Source: an uncultured Mediterraneibacter sp. (GTDB lineage: Bacteria > Bacillota > Clostridia > Lachnospirales > Lachnospiraceae). From it: a DNA stretch of 18,041 nt. The position numbers and the translations under genes were made by a program. This document shows, one piece after another, positions 6,838-13,512 of this stretch. Where the stretch lies: positions 1 to 18,041 of the forward strand of contig NZ_CAKRDI010000046.1 of the NCBI RefSeq assembly GCF_934309415.1, given 5' to 3'. Position 1 is the first letter of the stretch. Each line of letters starts with the position of its first letter. The notes under the pieces were generated by a model. That model did no database searches, was not told where the DNA came from, and saw only the letters and a program-made list of their open reading frames with translations.

Positions 6838-7584
6838 ATGATTACATTTTTAATTGTTTGTCCGCTGGTATTTCTGGCGGGATTTGTAGATGCAATTGCA
6901 GGTGGCGGCGGTCTGATTTCTCTGCCGGCATATATGTTCGCAGGAATTCCGGTACATAATGCGATTGCAACAAATAAATTATCATCAGCAACGGGCACAT
7001 TTGTATCAACGTTTCGTCTGGTCAAGAATAAGCATGTTGACTGGGGGCTGGTTCCGGGAACAGTCATATGTGCATTGTTTGGTTCTGTGATCGGAGCGAA
7101 TCTTGCGCTTGTAATCAGTGACAAAGTTCTGAAGACAGTTCTTGTACTTGTATTACCAGTGGTTGCAGTCTGTGTTCTGAGAGACAAAGATTTTGAGACA
7201 GTAATTCCGGAAGGCTTTACAAGAAAGAAACAGTATCTGATCATGGCAGTATGTTCTCTTGGAATTGGAATCTATGATGGATTTTATGGTCCGGGAACAG
7301 GAACATTTCTTTTACTTGTATTTACAAAATTAGGAAAGCTGAATATGGAGAAAGCAACAGGAAATGTAAAAGTTGTAAATCTGTCTTCGAATATTTCAGC
7401 GCTGGTGACATTTATTCTGGCAGGGAAAATCCTGTGGGGACTGGGACTTGCTGCATCCTGTTTCAGCATTGCAGGTCATTATGTAGGAGCAGGAATGGTT
7501 GTGAATAATGGCGTGAAGATTATCAAACCGATCATTCTGGTTGTGTTGGTGCTTCTGCTGATTAAGGTTGTAATGGGACTATAG
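6838..7584 (+). CDS. TauE/SafE (TSUP) family membrane transporter
   Basis: A 248-residue membrane protein of the sulfite exporter TauE/SafE (DUF81) family. Members move sulfonates, sulfite or other organic anions; the substrate here is not known. The N-terminal half opens with the family repeat LVFLAGFVDAIAGGGGLISLPAYMFAGIPVHNAIATNKLSS, and the second half has its partner, LGIGIYDGFYGPGTGTFLLLVF...GNVKVVNLSSNISAL. About eight hydrophobic segments can be counted. AAAGGAAA precedes the ATG. It has its own promoter and the previous terminator, so it is separate from the metal operon. It is 78 bases upstream of the YdcF-like gene and may be co-transcribed with it. Confidence 0.9.
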   Translation: MITFLIVCPLVFLAGFVDAIAGGGGLISLPAYMFAGIPVHNAIATNKLSSATGTFVSTFRLVKNKHVDWGLVPGTVICALFGSVIGANLALVISDKVLKTVLVLVLPVVAVCVLRDKDFETVIPEGFTRKKQYLIMAVCSLGIGIYDGFYGPGTGTFLLLVFTKLGKLNMEKATGNVKVVNLSSNISALVTFILAGKILWGLGLAASCFSIAGHYVGAGMVVNNGVKIIKPIILVVLVLLLIKVVMGL

Positions 7585-7597
7585 GTTACTGTTGGTC
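7585..7597. repeat. Partial left end of family 1 repeat
   Basis: GTTACTGTT (7586-7594) just after the TauE/SafE gene stop resembles the family 1 end GTTACTGTTCA, but only 9 bases match. Weak and possibly chance. Confidence 0.25.
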
Positions 7598-7662
7598 GTT
7601 GTACTATGATATATAGTATGGAAATATTTTAGTGAATTGTTAAAGATGAAAGAAGGAGTACT

Positions 7663-8421
7663 GTGAAAAAGATGATAGTTCTTGTAATTTGTACCATATT
7701 GGCTGTAATCTGTGGAATGTATGGAATGACAGTCCTTGCAACTGGATCAGGCACAGGATTTTTTCTTGTATGGTTTGGCCTGGCAGCAGTGTGCCTTGGA
7801 ATGGGTGTCGCAGAATATTTTGGAGTATGGGGAATTTTACCGGTTACTTTGAAAAAAATCATTCTGATTCTGGCAGGAATTGTAATTCTGTCTTTTGTAA
7901 TCATCGAAGGCTGTGTGATCAGCAAGATGAATGAACAGGGGGCAGAGCGGTTAGATTATATTATAGTTCTTGGCGCACAGGTGAGAACAAGTGGACCGAG
8001 TAAGGTGTTACAATACAGACTGGATCGGGCGGCTGAATATCTGGAGGAAAATCCGAATACGGTATGTGTTGTATCTGGCGGCCAGGGGAAAAATGAACCT
8101 TATCCGGAAGCGAAAGGAATGGCAGACTATTTGATTCAGAAGGGAATTCCAGAAGATCGGCTGATCCTGGAGAAGAAATCAAAGACGACAGAGCAGAATA
8201 TTTCCAACAGCATGAAACTGATGAAAGAGGATGCATCTGTGGGGATTATCACGAATGATTTCCATGTATTTCGCGCACTGCAGATTGCAAAAGGACAGGG
8301 ACTGGATCAGGCCTGTGGAATTGCGGCAAAGTCAAATAATAAATACCTGCCGAATAATATGCTCAGGGAATATCTTGCGGAGATTAAATATCTGGTGAGA
8401 AAAGTGGTACATTTAGCATAA
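7663..8421 (+). CDS. YdcF/SanA-like DUF218 protein with N-terminal membrane helices
   Basis: A 252-residue protein. Three hydrophobic helices cover about residues 3-25, 30-52 and 63-83. They are followed by a DUF218 (YdcF/ElyC/SanA) domain: DYIIVLGAQV (start), KVLQYRLDRAAEYL, VCVVSGGQGKNEPYPEAKGMADYLIQKGIPEDRLILEKKSKTTEQNISNS, and ITNDFHVFRALQIA. Relatives are linked to cell-envelope maintenance, such as lipid-carrier or vancomycin-related phenotypes; the exact reaction is unsettled. It starts with GTG at 7663 behind GAAGGAG. The domain likely faces outside or hugs the membrane; topology is inference. Confidence is high for the family and low for the function. Confidence 0.88.
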   Translation: MKKMIVLVICTILAVICGMYGMTVLATGSGTGFFLVWFGLAAVCLGMGVAEYFGVWGILPVTLKKIILILAGIVILSFVIIEGCVISKMNEQGAERLDYIIVLGAQVRTSGPSKVLQYRLDRAAEYLEENPNTVCVVSGGQGKNEPYPEAKGMADYLIQKGIPEDRLILEKKSKTTEQNISNSMKLMKEDASVGIITNDFHVFRALQIAKGQGLDQACGIAAKSNNKYLPNNMLREYLAEIKYLVRKVVHLA

Positions 8422-8462
8422 AAAGAGCAGATCCGCTATTGTTTGATTGTCGATGTAGTTCA

Positions 8463-8551
8463 CTAGAATGTGTCTGAAAAATGCTTTCTGCAATCTACAT
8501 GCCCCACTTTACGGTATATTTTGCAGAAAGCATCTTTAAGACACGCTCTAA
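8463..8551. mobile_element. Short (about 89-bp) family 2 MITE-like hairpin repeat
   Basis: It starts CTAGAATGTGTCTGAAAAATG and ends with CATCTTTAAGACACGCTCTAA. It keeps the family 2 ends and the CAATCTACATGCCCCACTTT block, but lacks the ~77-base middle found in the 166-bp copies. The inner arms ATGCTTTCTGCAA and TTGCAGAAAGCAT pair perfectly. TA flanks both ends. It lies between ydcF and the convergent aspartate kinase gene. Confidence 0.75.
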
Positions 8552-8615
8552 GAAGTAGAAATATATGTTACAGGCAATAAATATTTGGAAAACTGAATTA
8601 ATAGAGAATATTATT

Positions 8616-8680
8616 AGAAAACCAGAACAGTTATGTAAGAATGGAAATTCTTATACAAGCTGTTCTGGTTTTCTTTCATT
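8616..8680. terminator. Bidirectional terminator between ydcF-like gene and aspartate kinase
   Basis: AGAAAACCAGAACAG (8616-8630) pairs perfectly with CTGTTCTGGTTTTCT (8660-8674), 15 pairs, with a U-rich tail on the plus strand and a U-rich flank on the minus strand. It suits the two converging genes. Confidence 0.85.
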
Positions 8681-8765
8681 TCAAGTTTTTCAAATATACC
8701 TCAGAAGTTGTCTGAAAGCATATTTGAAAAATTAATTTAGTACTTTATTGTGAAATTCAAACCGC

Positions 8766-9968
8766 CTACTCAAGAAATGTCTCATGGATTGCGCGCATAG
8801 CCAGGTCTGCGTAATCTTCATTGATCAGAGCTGTGATACGGATCTCGGAAGTTGTAACCATTTCTGTATTGATTCCTGCATTTGCAAGAGCACCGAACAT
8901 CTTAGCTGCAACACCGGAATGAGAGCGGACACCTGCACCGATGACAGATACTTTTGCTACTTTATCATCAGAAGTAAGTTTCTTGAATCCAAGAGAATCC
9001 TGATGTGCATTCAGAACATCCAGTGTGCGGAGCAGATCTGTCTTTGCAACTGTGAAAGAAACAGATTTTGTATTATCTTTACCGATGGATTGAATCATAA
9101 CATCGATATTCAGATTGTTCTTATCCAGAAGATTTAAAAGTTTAAATGTGCTGTTCGGGTCATTGTCCAGACCTGCAACACGGACACGAGCTACATTTTT
9201 ATCGGCTGCCACACCGCTGATCAACATTTTCTCCATTTTGGTTTTCTCCCTTACGATTGTTCCGGAATTTCTGTTCAGACTGGAGCAGACCAGAAGTTCC
9301 ACACCATATTTTTTCGCGATTTCCACACATCTGCTGTGAAGTACTTTTGCTCCGAGAGAAGCCATCTCGAGCATTTCATCATAAGTAACTTCCTCCATTT
9401 TACGCGCATTTGGTACAATACGTGGGTCAGCAGTGTAGACTCCGTCAACATCAGTATAGATTTCACATACATCTGCGTGCAGTTCAGCAGCCAGTGCTAC
9501 GGCTGTTGTATCGGAACCGCCACGGCCCAGAGTAGTGATATCATCGTATTTGTTGATTCCCTGGAAACCTGTTACAACGACAATCTTATTGGCATCCAGT
9601 TCTTTGCGGATACGTTCGGAATCAATTTTTTTGAAACGGGCATTCTGATAATCAGAAGTGGTGTGCATAGGTACCTGCCAGGCATTCAAAGACACGGCAC
9701 TTACGCCCATCTGGATCAGAGTCATTGCCATCAGAGACACAGAAACCTGTTCTCCTGTGGAGAGCAGCATGTCCATCTCTCTGCGTGAAGGCTGTTCAGT
9801 GATCTGCTTTGCAGTGGCAATCAGTCCGTCAGTTGTCTTTCCCATTGCGGAAAGGACAACAACTACCTGACTTCCAGACTGCTGTTTCTCGATGCAGCGT
9901 TTTGCTACATTGCGGATGTGCTCAAGGTCGGCCACAGAGCTTCCGCCAAATTTCATTACTGTCAGCAT
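8766..9968 (-). CDS. lysC: Aspartate kinase with C-terminal ACT domains
   Basis: A 400-residue enzyme that phosphorylates aspartate, the first step toward lysine, methionine, threonine and diaminopimelate. The amino-acid kinase domain has KFGGSSV (6-12), VVLSAMGKTTDGL, the TLGRGGSDTTAVAL loop (146-160) and YTDVDGVYTADPRIV. From about residue 262 two ACT domains follow (DVMIQSIGKDNTKSVSFTV; VSVIGAGVRSHSGVAAKMFGALANAGINTEMVTTSEIRITALI), where end-product amino acids usually bind for feedback control. No homoserine dehydrogenase is fused. GGGAGAT lies before the ATG. It has its own promoter and a ~125-base leader with strong hairpins. Which paralogue (lysC, dapG, thrD type) cannot be fixed by sequence alone. 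Confidence 0.95.
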   Translation of the reverse strand: MLTVMKFGGSSVADLEHIRNVAKRCIEKQQSGSQVVVVLSAMGKTTDGLIATAKQITEQPSRREMDMLLSTGEQVSVSLMAMTLIQMGVSAVSLNAWQVPMHTTSDYQNARFKKIDSERIRKELDANKIVVVTGFQGINKYDDITTLGRGGSDTTAVALAAELHADVCEIYTDVDGVYTADPRIVPNARKMEEVTYDEMLEMASLGAKVLHSRCVEIAKKYGVELLVCSSLNRNSGTIVREKTKMEKMLISGVAADKNVARVRVAGLDNDPNSTFKLLNLLDKNNLNIDVMIQSIGKDNTKSVSFTVAKTDLLRTLDVLNAHQDSLGFKKLTSDDKVAKVSVIGAGVRSHSGVAAKMFGALANAGINTEMVTTSEIRITALINEDYADLAMRAIHETFLE

Positions 9969-10092
9969 AGTTTTTATCTCCCTTTATTATGTTTGCACAG
10001 CAGCTCCCGGCAAAATGCAGAACAGAAAAGCAGGAAAATCCAATATTTTCTGTTCTGCTTTTGTACGAGAACTGTCGCACAAAATCTTTAAC
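9969..10092 (-). promoter_or_regulatory. Structured leader of aspartate kinase mRNA
   Basis: Read on the minus strand, the ~124-base leader has three possible stems: GTGCGA/TCGTAC with a 6-base loop; a perfect 13-pair stem GCAGAACAGAAAA/TTTTCTGTTCTGC; and TTTGC/GCAAA near the ribosome site. A competing pairing, AAAAGCAG with CTGCTTTT plus GAAAA with TTTTC, uses the same bases as the 13-pair stem, so two folds are mutually exclusive. No U-tract terminator and no lysine-riboswitch core was recognised. Control of translation or attenuation is possible but unproven. Confidence 0.45.
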
Positions 10093-10098
10093 GGTATC

Positions 10099-10127
10099 AG
10101 TATAGCGAAAAATGGAGAGAAATGCAA
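10099..10127 (-). promoter_or_regulatory. Promoter of aspartate kinase
   Basis: On the minus strand: TTGCAT (10127-10122), 17-base spacer, TATACT (10104-10099). The predicted start is near 10092. A GTTACTGTTCA sequence, identical to a family 1 repeat end, lies at 10131-10141 just upstream of the -35. Confidence 0.7.
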
Positions 10128-10130
10128 CTT

Positions 10131-10141
10131 TTGAACAGTAA
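10131..10141. repeat. Solo 11-bp end of family 1 repeat
   Basis: TGAACAGTAAC is identical to the right end of the 143-bp elements. No other part of the element is nearby, so it may be a relic or a recognition site for the helper transposase. It abuts the aspartate kinase promoter. Confidence 0.4.
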
Positions 10142-10194
10142 CAGGTATTCTAGGAACATTGCTGTATCTTAATGAACAGCTTCCGCTTTATATT

Positions 10195-10360
10195 CTAGAG
10201 CGTGTCTGAAAAATCATTCCTGCAATCTACATGCCCCAATTTGCGGGAGATTTTGTCTTCATTCGGTTGACGTAGCCCGCTACGCCGCCCTCATTCAAAC
10301 AAAATCTCCCACAAATTGTGACATATATCTTGCAGAAAGCATTTTTCAGAAACACTCTAG
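10195..10360. mobile_element. 166-bp family 2 MITE-like long hairpin, copy A
   Basis: It starts CTAGAGCGTGTCTGAAAAAT and ends ATTTTTCAGAAACACTCTAG. Almost the whole element folds back on itself: GGGAGATTTTGT pairs with an ACAAAATCTCCC arm, and the tip CGTAGC-CC-GCTACG is a perfect stem. A TA dinucleotide flanks each side (10196-10197 and 10358-10359), as with TA-targeting elements (IS630/mariner-like, by analogy). There is no coding capacity. It sits between the DUF1015 gene and the aspartate kinase promoter. Confidence 0.85.
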
Positions 10361-10396
10361 TGAAATATCTTTATCCAGTAGAAGAAAAAGGAGATA

Positions 10397-11623
10397 TTAC
10401 ATAATCTCCCTTGCCTCAATATAATATCTCTTTTCCAGTGCATGTCCCATAGAAAATGTTTTTCTTGGCAGAACACCATCTTTGATAATCCCCTGGAATA
10501 AATTGTCTTTCTCAATCGCAGAGAGAAGGAATCCGATGGTATCAGGTTCCTGGCTTAGTTCCTTTAACACTTCGTCATCATGAATATAATCCATGGTGCA
10601 GGAATGCCTTTCTGCATAGTCGTCTAAAAAGTTCTGTAAGATTCCCACTGGTAATTCGCCAAGTCGTTCATCTAAATATAGAGTACCGTATTCATTTTCG
10701 GCGTAGTACTCAATCTTATGCCGGCTCTTTGTGACACATATTTTCTCTTTGATTTCTTTTAACATCTGGTCTGTGCTGACTTGCTTTACCAGTCTGTGTA
10801 TCGGCTCAAACTGCTGTGATTCATCCTGCAAATTTTCCAGTTCGACAAGTGCATAACGTGCCTTTATCCCAGAGCCAGATTTAGCCTTTTGATGTTCATA
10901 ACATTCTTTCGCCGTTGCCAGAGAGTGATTGCCATCTCCAACTGCAAAATACATTGGTGCTTCCTTCAATTTCCAGTATTTTTCTTTTGTCTCTTTCAGA
11001 TATTGTTCCAACGCTTTATCAAAAATTGCTGCATGCGCTCCTGTAACCAGCCAGCCGGTAATATGACCGCCGTTTTGCATTAAATCAAAATCATATAATA
11101 CAGGTAATGAACTCTTTAGGTCTCTTACAGAATCGATCAACTTCTGTCTGGGATCATCACACAAAAGTAAAATGTGTGGCAATTCAAGCCTTGCATTCTC
11201 GCGAATCCGAACCCTTGGAGGAATGCGTTCAATAACGGTTTTTTCTGTTGCACGGATTCCAGAAGCTGCATCCAGGTTATAATCATAGTCCTCCAGGTCA
11301 ATTGCACCAATAATACCTTTCCGGATCATTCCATTTTCCAATTGTCTTTCTACATAGATATAGGAATCCTTGTAACAATTGAACACACGGTCTTTCAGGT
11401 ATTGTTCCATTGTTGTATTGATGTCAGCAATTCTGGCATCGTTATTTTCTGAAAGTTCTGCTTCCGGTAAAATTAAATGGAAAGTGGAGAGACTGTCTTT
11501 TACAGATTCCTGAATCTCTTTCCAATAGTCCGGCTGTGATGTGAACTGGTCGCAGGCAATGACAGCCCATTTCCTGTAATCTTCTATGTTCGGAAGTAAA
11601 ATATCTGCTTTGTTAAAAATCAT
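10397..11623 (-). CDS. DUF1015 family protein
   Basis: A 408-residue protein of the DUF1015 (COG4198) family; no reaction is established. Typical parts seen: an N-terminal LLPNIEDYRKWAVIACDQFTSQPDYW, the central GIRATEKTVIERIPPRVRIRENARLELPHILLL, AVGDGNHSLATAKECYEH (the strongest family signature), ALVELENL and FEPIHRLVK, and a C-terminal DTIGFLLSAIEKDNLF region. In other Firmicutes such genes often neighbour serine-synthesis genes (serA, serC); none is seen here. GGAG sits 9 bases before the ATG, inside the last codons of the LacI relic, whose TAA ends one base before the ATG. It is probably transcribed from the minus-strand promoter at 11918-11946. Confidence 0.88.
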   Translation of the reverse strand: MIFNKADILLPNIEDYRKWAVIACDQFTSQPDYWKEIQESVKDSLSTFHLILPEAELSENNDARIADINTTMEQYLKDRVFNCYKDSYIYVERQLENGMIRKGIIGAIDLEDYDYNLDAASGIRATEKTVIERIPPRVRIRENARLELPHILLLCDDPRQKLIDSVRDLKSSLPVLYDFDLMQNGGHITGWLVTGAHAAIFDKALEQYLKETKEKYWKLKEAPMYFAVGDGNHSLATAKECYEHQKAKSGSGIKARYALVELENLQDESQQFEPIHRLVKQVSTDQMLKEIKEKICVTKSRHKIEYYAENEYGTLYLDERLGELPVGILQNFLDDYAERHSCTMDYIHDDEVLKELSQEPDTIGFLLSAIEKDNLFQGIIKDGVLPRKTFSMGHALEKRYYIEAREIM

Positions 11624-11624
11624 T

Positions 11625-11908
11625 TTATGTTCTCCTGCTTTTCACTCTCTATTCTACAACAGTTGTCGCGTTCAATCAGCTGATGCGGCACGATGATCTT
11701 TGTCGCAATAAGATTCGGATTCTCAATATGATTGATCATCTGTGATGCCGTCTCAATTCCCAACTGCTTGGAATTAATATCGATCGAAGTAAGCTGTGGC
11801 CAAGCTGATAGAGATACTCAGTCGCATCTTCTCAGGCCAGCAGGTTATGTCTCTGATTACAATAGTGGCTGATACCGCGAATTGCCTGAAAATAGTGTCA
11901 GACACTGT
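11625..11908 (-). pseudogene. LacI/GalR-family regulator relic, with internal deletions
   Basis: No single frame is open, but three LacI-like pieces appear in order on the minus strand. Near 11896-11850 is HYFQAIRGISHYCNQRHNLL (start of the sugar-binding domain), after an in-frame TGA. Near 11830-11798 is EDATEYLYQLGH (the ATEYL..LGH motif), after another TGA. In a different frame, from about 11806 to the TAA at 11627-11625, is WPQLTSIDINSKQLGIETA...NPNLIATKIIVPHQLIERDNCC, the usual C-terminus. The HTH domain and about 150 or more residues of the core are missing. The pieces are joined by at least two deletions, one with a frameshift. The gene cannot make a repressor, but its tail carries the DUF1015 ribosome site. 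Confidence 0.78.
11894..11906. promoter_or_regulatory. 13-bp palindrome at the start of the lacI-relic transcript
   Basis: AGTGTC-A-GACACT, perfect arms, just downstream of the predicted start (~11911) of the minus-strand promoter. It could be an operator, but it overlaps the LacI relic, so chance or a coding remnant is as likely. Confidence 0.3.
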
Positions 11909-11917
11909 TTTTCTTCT

Positions 11918-11946
11918 ATTTTAGTGAAAGAACGCAATAATGTCAA
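11918..11946 (-). promoter_or_regulatory. Promoter reading toward the LacI relic and DUF1015
   Basis: On the minus strand: TTGACA (11946-11941), 17-base spacer, TAAAAT (11923-11918). It is near-consensus and now directly precedes the truncated LacI relic, so it likely drives DUF1015. Confidence 0.7.
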
Positions 11947-11984
11947 ATTTGTTGCATGACTTTTTGCATAGAAATGTGAGAATC

Positions 11985-12127
11985 GTTACTGTTCAGACCA
12001 TAGCTAATCACTTTGCTGATTAGCTATGAGGATGCACGTTTTGGCCTGAATGCATCTCGCCCATCGTCGCAGACGATTCTAAATGGCGAGATGCGTTACT
12101 GTTTGCGGCTATGCTGTGAACAGTAAC
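11985..12127. mobile_element. 143-bp MITE-like repeat, family 1, copy 3
   Basis: It is flanked by a 7-bp direct repeat GAGAATC (11978-11984 and 12128-12134). Nearly identical to copy 1, but the second hairpin has changed as pairs: ATCTCGCC/GGCGAGAT and ATCGTC/GACGAT here, against ATCTCGTC/GACGAGAT and ATCGCC/GGCGAT in copy 1. The ends are GTTACTGTTCA and TGAACAGTAAC. Confidence 0.88.
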
Positions 12128-12187
12128 GAGAATCCGGAGTATCAGAAGTTCGTGAATGAGACAGTTATTTATGAAACGATATACTAA
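12128..12187 (+). pseudogene. Possible 3' fragment of a lost gene
   Basis: Directly after repeat copy 3, GAG AAT CCG GAG TAT ... TAC TAA reads ENPEYQKFVNETVIYETIY and then a stop. The charged, in-frame look resembles a protein C-terminus, but the sequence upstream of the repeat (after removing one duplication) soon meets a TAG, so the gene is gone. The family is not recognised. Confidence 0.3.
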
Positions 12188-12210
12188 AGCATTTTTAAGA
12201 CACACTCTAG
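12186..12210. repeat. Solo right end of family 2 repeat
   Basis: AAGCATTTTTAAGACACACTCTAG matches the right end of family 2 elements (GCATTTTTCAGACA.ACTCTAG). No left end is nearby, so it is a truncated relic. Confidence 0.6.
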
Positions 12211-12261
12211 CGTGGAAAAATATGCAAAACATAGAATCCCTAAATAAATCAGAAAATGGGA

Positions 12262-12290
12262 TTGAAATTCGCAGAAACAGTGACTATAAT
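12262..12290 (+). promoter_or_regulatory. Promoter of the EIIA-like gene
   Basis: TTGAAA (12262-12267), 17-base spacer, TATAAT (12285-12290), 54 bases before the start codon. It probably also drives the flavodoxin gene downstream. Confidence 0.75.
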
Positions 12291-12344
12291 TTTCAATTGG
12301 TAATAGAAGTAATGAGTGGATGAAAGATGTCTAAGGAGTTAGAT

Positions 12345-12650
12345 ATGAGCAATCAGGAAAAAGTAGTTGAATCAATTTTAGCACCTATGACCGGTACAGC
12401 AGTTGCAATCACAGAAGTGCCGGATCCTATTTTTATAGAGAAGATTCTTGGAGACGGAATTGCAATCGTTCCGACAGAAGGAAAGGTTGTAAGCCCGCTT
12501 GACGGAACTGTATCAAAAGTGGCAGAGACAGGACGTAATTCCATCACACCAATCGTCATCGGTTCAAACCTTGAAGGTAAGGAACTTGTATGCGAAGAGG
12601 GAGAAGTTCAGGCCGGAAAGAATGTTATTATGGAAATCAAGCAGAAATAA
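12345..12650 (+). CDS. EIIA-Glc-like PTS protein lacking the active-site region
   Basis: A 101-residue protein related to PTS glucose-type EIIA. The first ~62 residues follow the family closely: ILAPMTGTAVAITEVPDPIFIEKILGDGIAIVPTEGKVVSPLDGTVSKVAETG. The family then continues with T-HAIGI and HxGIDT, which carry the two active-site histidines, for ~60 residues. Here the chain jumps from ETGRN straight to SITPIVIGSNLEGKELVCEEGEVQAGKNVIMEI, the usual C-terminal strands. Both histidines are absent, so phosphotransfer is unlikely; the frame is intact, so a protein may still be made. AAGGAG at 12333-12338 fixes the ATG at 12345 rather than 12327. It could be a decayed gene or a non-catalytic EIIA. 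Confidence 0.82.
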   Translation: MSNQEKVVESILAPMTGTAVAITEVPDPIFIEKILGDGIAIVPTEGKVVSPLDGTVSKVAETGRNSITPIVIGSNLEGKELVCEEGEVQAGKNVIMEIKQK

Positions 12651-12704
12651 GGATTCTGCGGATATTGTTCCAGAATCGGTTTAGCTTAGAAGGAAGGTTA
12701 TAGT

Positions 12705-13214
12705 ATGAAAGAAGAAAGATATTCAATCATATTCAGCAGCAAAACAGGAAATACAGCAGAGCTGGCAAATGCGATCCGTGATGCATTGCCGCGGGAGAAT
12801 TGTGATTATTTCGGAACAAGCGAAATTGAAGAACCGGTATCAGAAATGCTTTATATTGGTTTCTGGACCAATCAGGGAAATGCAGACAAATCCGCATTGG
12901 AATTATTGCAGAAGATAAAGAATAAAAAAGTCTTTCTGTTTGGAACAGCCGGATTTGGTGAGAGTGAAGAATATTTCCAGAAAGTCCTGAATAATGTTAA
13001 GAGTTCTATGGATAAAAGCAATCAGGTGGTTGGTGAGTATATGTGCCAGGGAAAGATGCCACAAGCGGTGAGAGACCGTTATGTGAAAATGAAAGAGCAG
13101 CCGGATCATATGCCGAATCTTGATCTGCTGATCGCAAACTTTGACCGGGCACTATCACATCCGGATAAGGATGATCTGGATAAATTGAAAGAGCTGGTTA
13201 GAGGGCAGAAATAG
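12705..13214 (+). CDS. Flavodoxin-family protein, BilS-like
   Basis: A 169-residue flavodoxin-like protein. The N-terminal loop SIIFSSKTGNTAELANAI is the FMN-phosphate-binding motif (S-x-TGNT). YIGFWTNQGNADKSALELL and FLFGTAGFGESEEYFQKVL are later flavin-contact regions, followed by GEYMCQGKMPQAVRDRY and a helical tail NFDRALSHPDKDDLDKLKEL. This overall pattern, with the MCQGKMP stretch, resembles the small flavodoxin named BilS that is encoded beside the bilirubin reductase BilR in some gut Firmicutes. No bilR is in the window, so a bilirubin role is only a suggestion; a general electron-carrier role is safer. A good AGAAGGAAGG site precedes the ATG. It lies 54 bases after the EIIA-like gene and ends before a terminator. 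Confidence 0.85.
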   Translation: MKEERYSIIFSSKTGNTAELANAIRDALPRENCDYFGTSEIEEPVSEMLYIGFWTNQGNADKSALELLQKIKNKKVFLFGTAGFGESEEYFQKVLNNVKSSMDKSNQVVGEYMCQGKMPQAVRDRYVKMKEQPDHMPNLDLLIANFDRALSHPDKDDLDKLKELVRGQK

Positions 13215-13225
13215 TAAGAGGAAAG

Positions 13226-13265
13226 AAGAAGTCTTCAGTACATGAGTATTGAGGGCTTCTTTTTT
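13226..13265 (+). terminator. Intrinsic terminator after the flavodoxin gene
   Basis: AAGAAGTCTTCAGTAC (13226-13241) pairs with GTATTGAGGGCTTCTT (13246-13261), including three G-U pairs, loop ATGA, followed by a run of T. Confidence 0.85.
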
Positions 13266-13335
13266 GATAGGAATTATGGCTATTATAATACAAACCCTAT
13301 GATTAAAGGTACTTTTGATTTTCTAAAATTGGTTG

Positions 13336-13364
13336 TTGACAACTGGTTTAAGACTGTGTAAAAT
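13336..13364 (+). promoter_or_regulatory. Strong promoter upstream of the short leader RNA
   Basis: TTGACA (13336-13341), 17-base spacer, TAAAAT (13359-13364). The predicted start near 13371 is only ~70 bases before a terminator-like hairpin. Confidence 0.75.
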
Positions 13365-13370
13365 ATATAG

Positions 13371-13440
13371 CACATAGAAAAAGTTTAACTTTTGCAGAGC
13401 GGCATTGTGAAAACGATGTTAGCTCTGTTTTTCTTTTTAT
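13371..13440 (+). ncRNA. Candidate ~70-nt terminated leader or small RNA
   Basis: Between the promoter and the next gene lies a short unit. It has a hairpin AAAAGT-TTA-ACTTTT (13379-13393), then a terminator-like hairpin: CAGAGC/GCTCTG (13395-13400/13422-13427) closing CATTGT/ACGATG (13403-13408/13413-13418) with a GAAA tetraloop, then TTTTTCTTTTT. The start codon of the next gene is 72 bases further on. The unit is either an attenuator controlling that gene or a free small RNA. No known riboswitch core was recognised. Transcription is inferred from the signals only. Confidence 0.55.
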
Positions 13441-13512
13441 GATAAATATAAGTGGAAATTAGAGTGAGAATCAAAGACTCTGAACGTACCGTTGGAAAGG
13501 AGGCAGGAAAGA

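Noticed and set aside
7598..7620. Operator-like inverted repeat ACTAT-gatat-ATAGT before the YdcF-like gene
   Set aside because: It is very AT-rich and short; chance is likely, and no regulator is adjacent.
9336..9788. 150-codon plus-strand frame within aspartate kinase
   Set aside because: It is antisense to a clear enzyme gene, with no ribosome site or domain.
9969..10190. Lysine riboswitch upstream of aspartate kinase
   Set aside because: The leader is only ~124 bases and lacks the multi-helix core and conserved blocks of the L box.
1607..12127. CRISPR array made of the repeated 143-bp units
   Set aside because: The copies are kilobases apart, with no regular spacers and no cas genes.
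12020..12232. Open frame of 70 codons (minus strand)
   Set aside because: It runs through family 1 repeat copy 3 and a family 2 end; no ribosome site or family resemblance.
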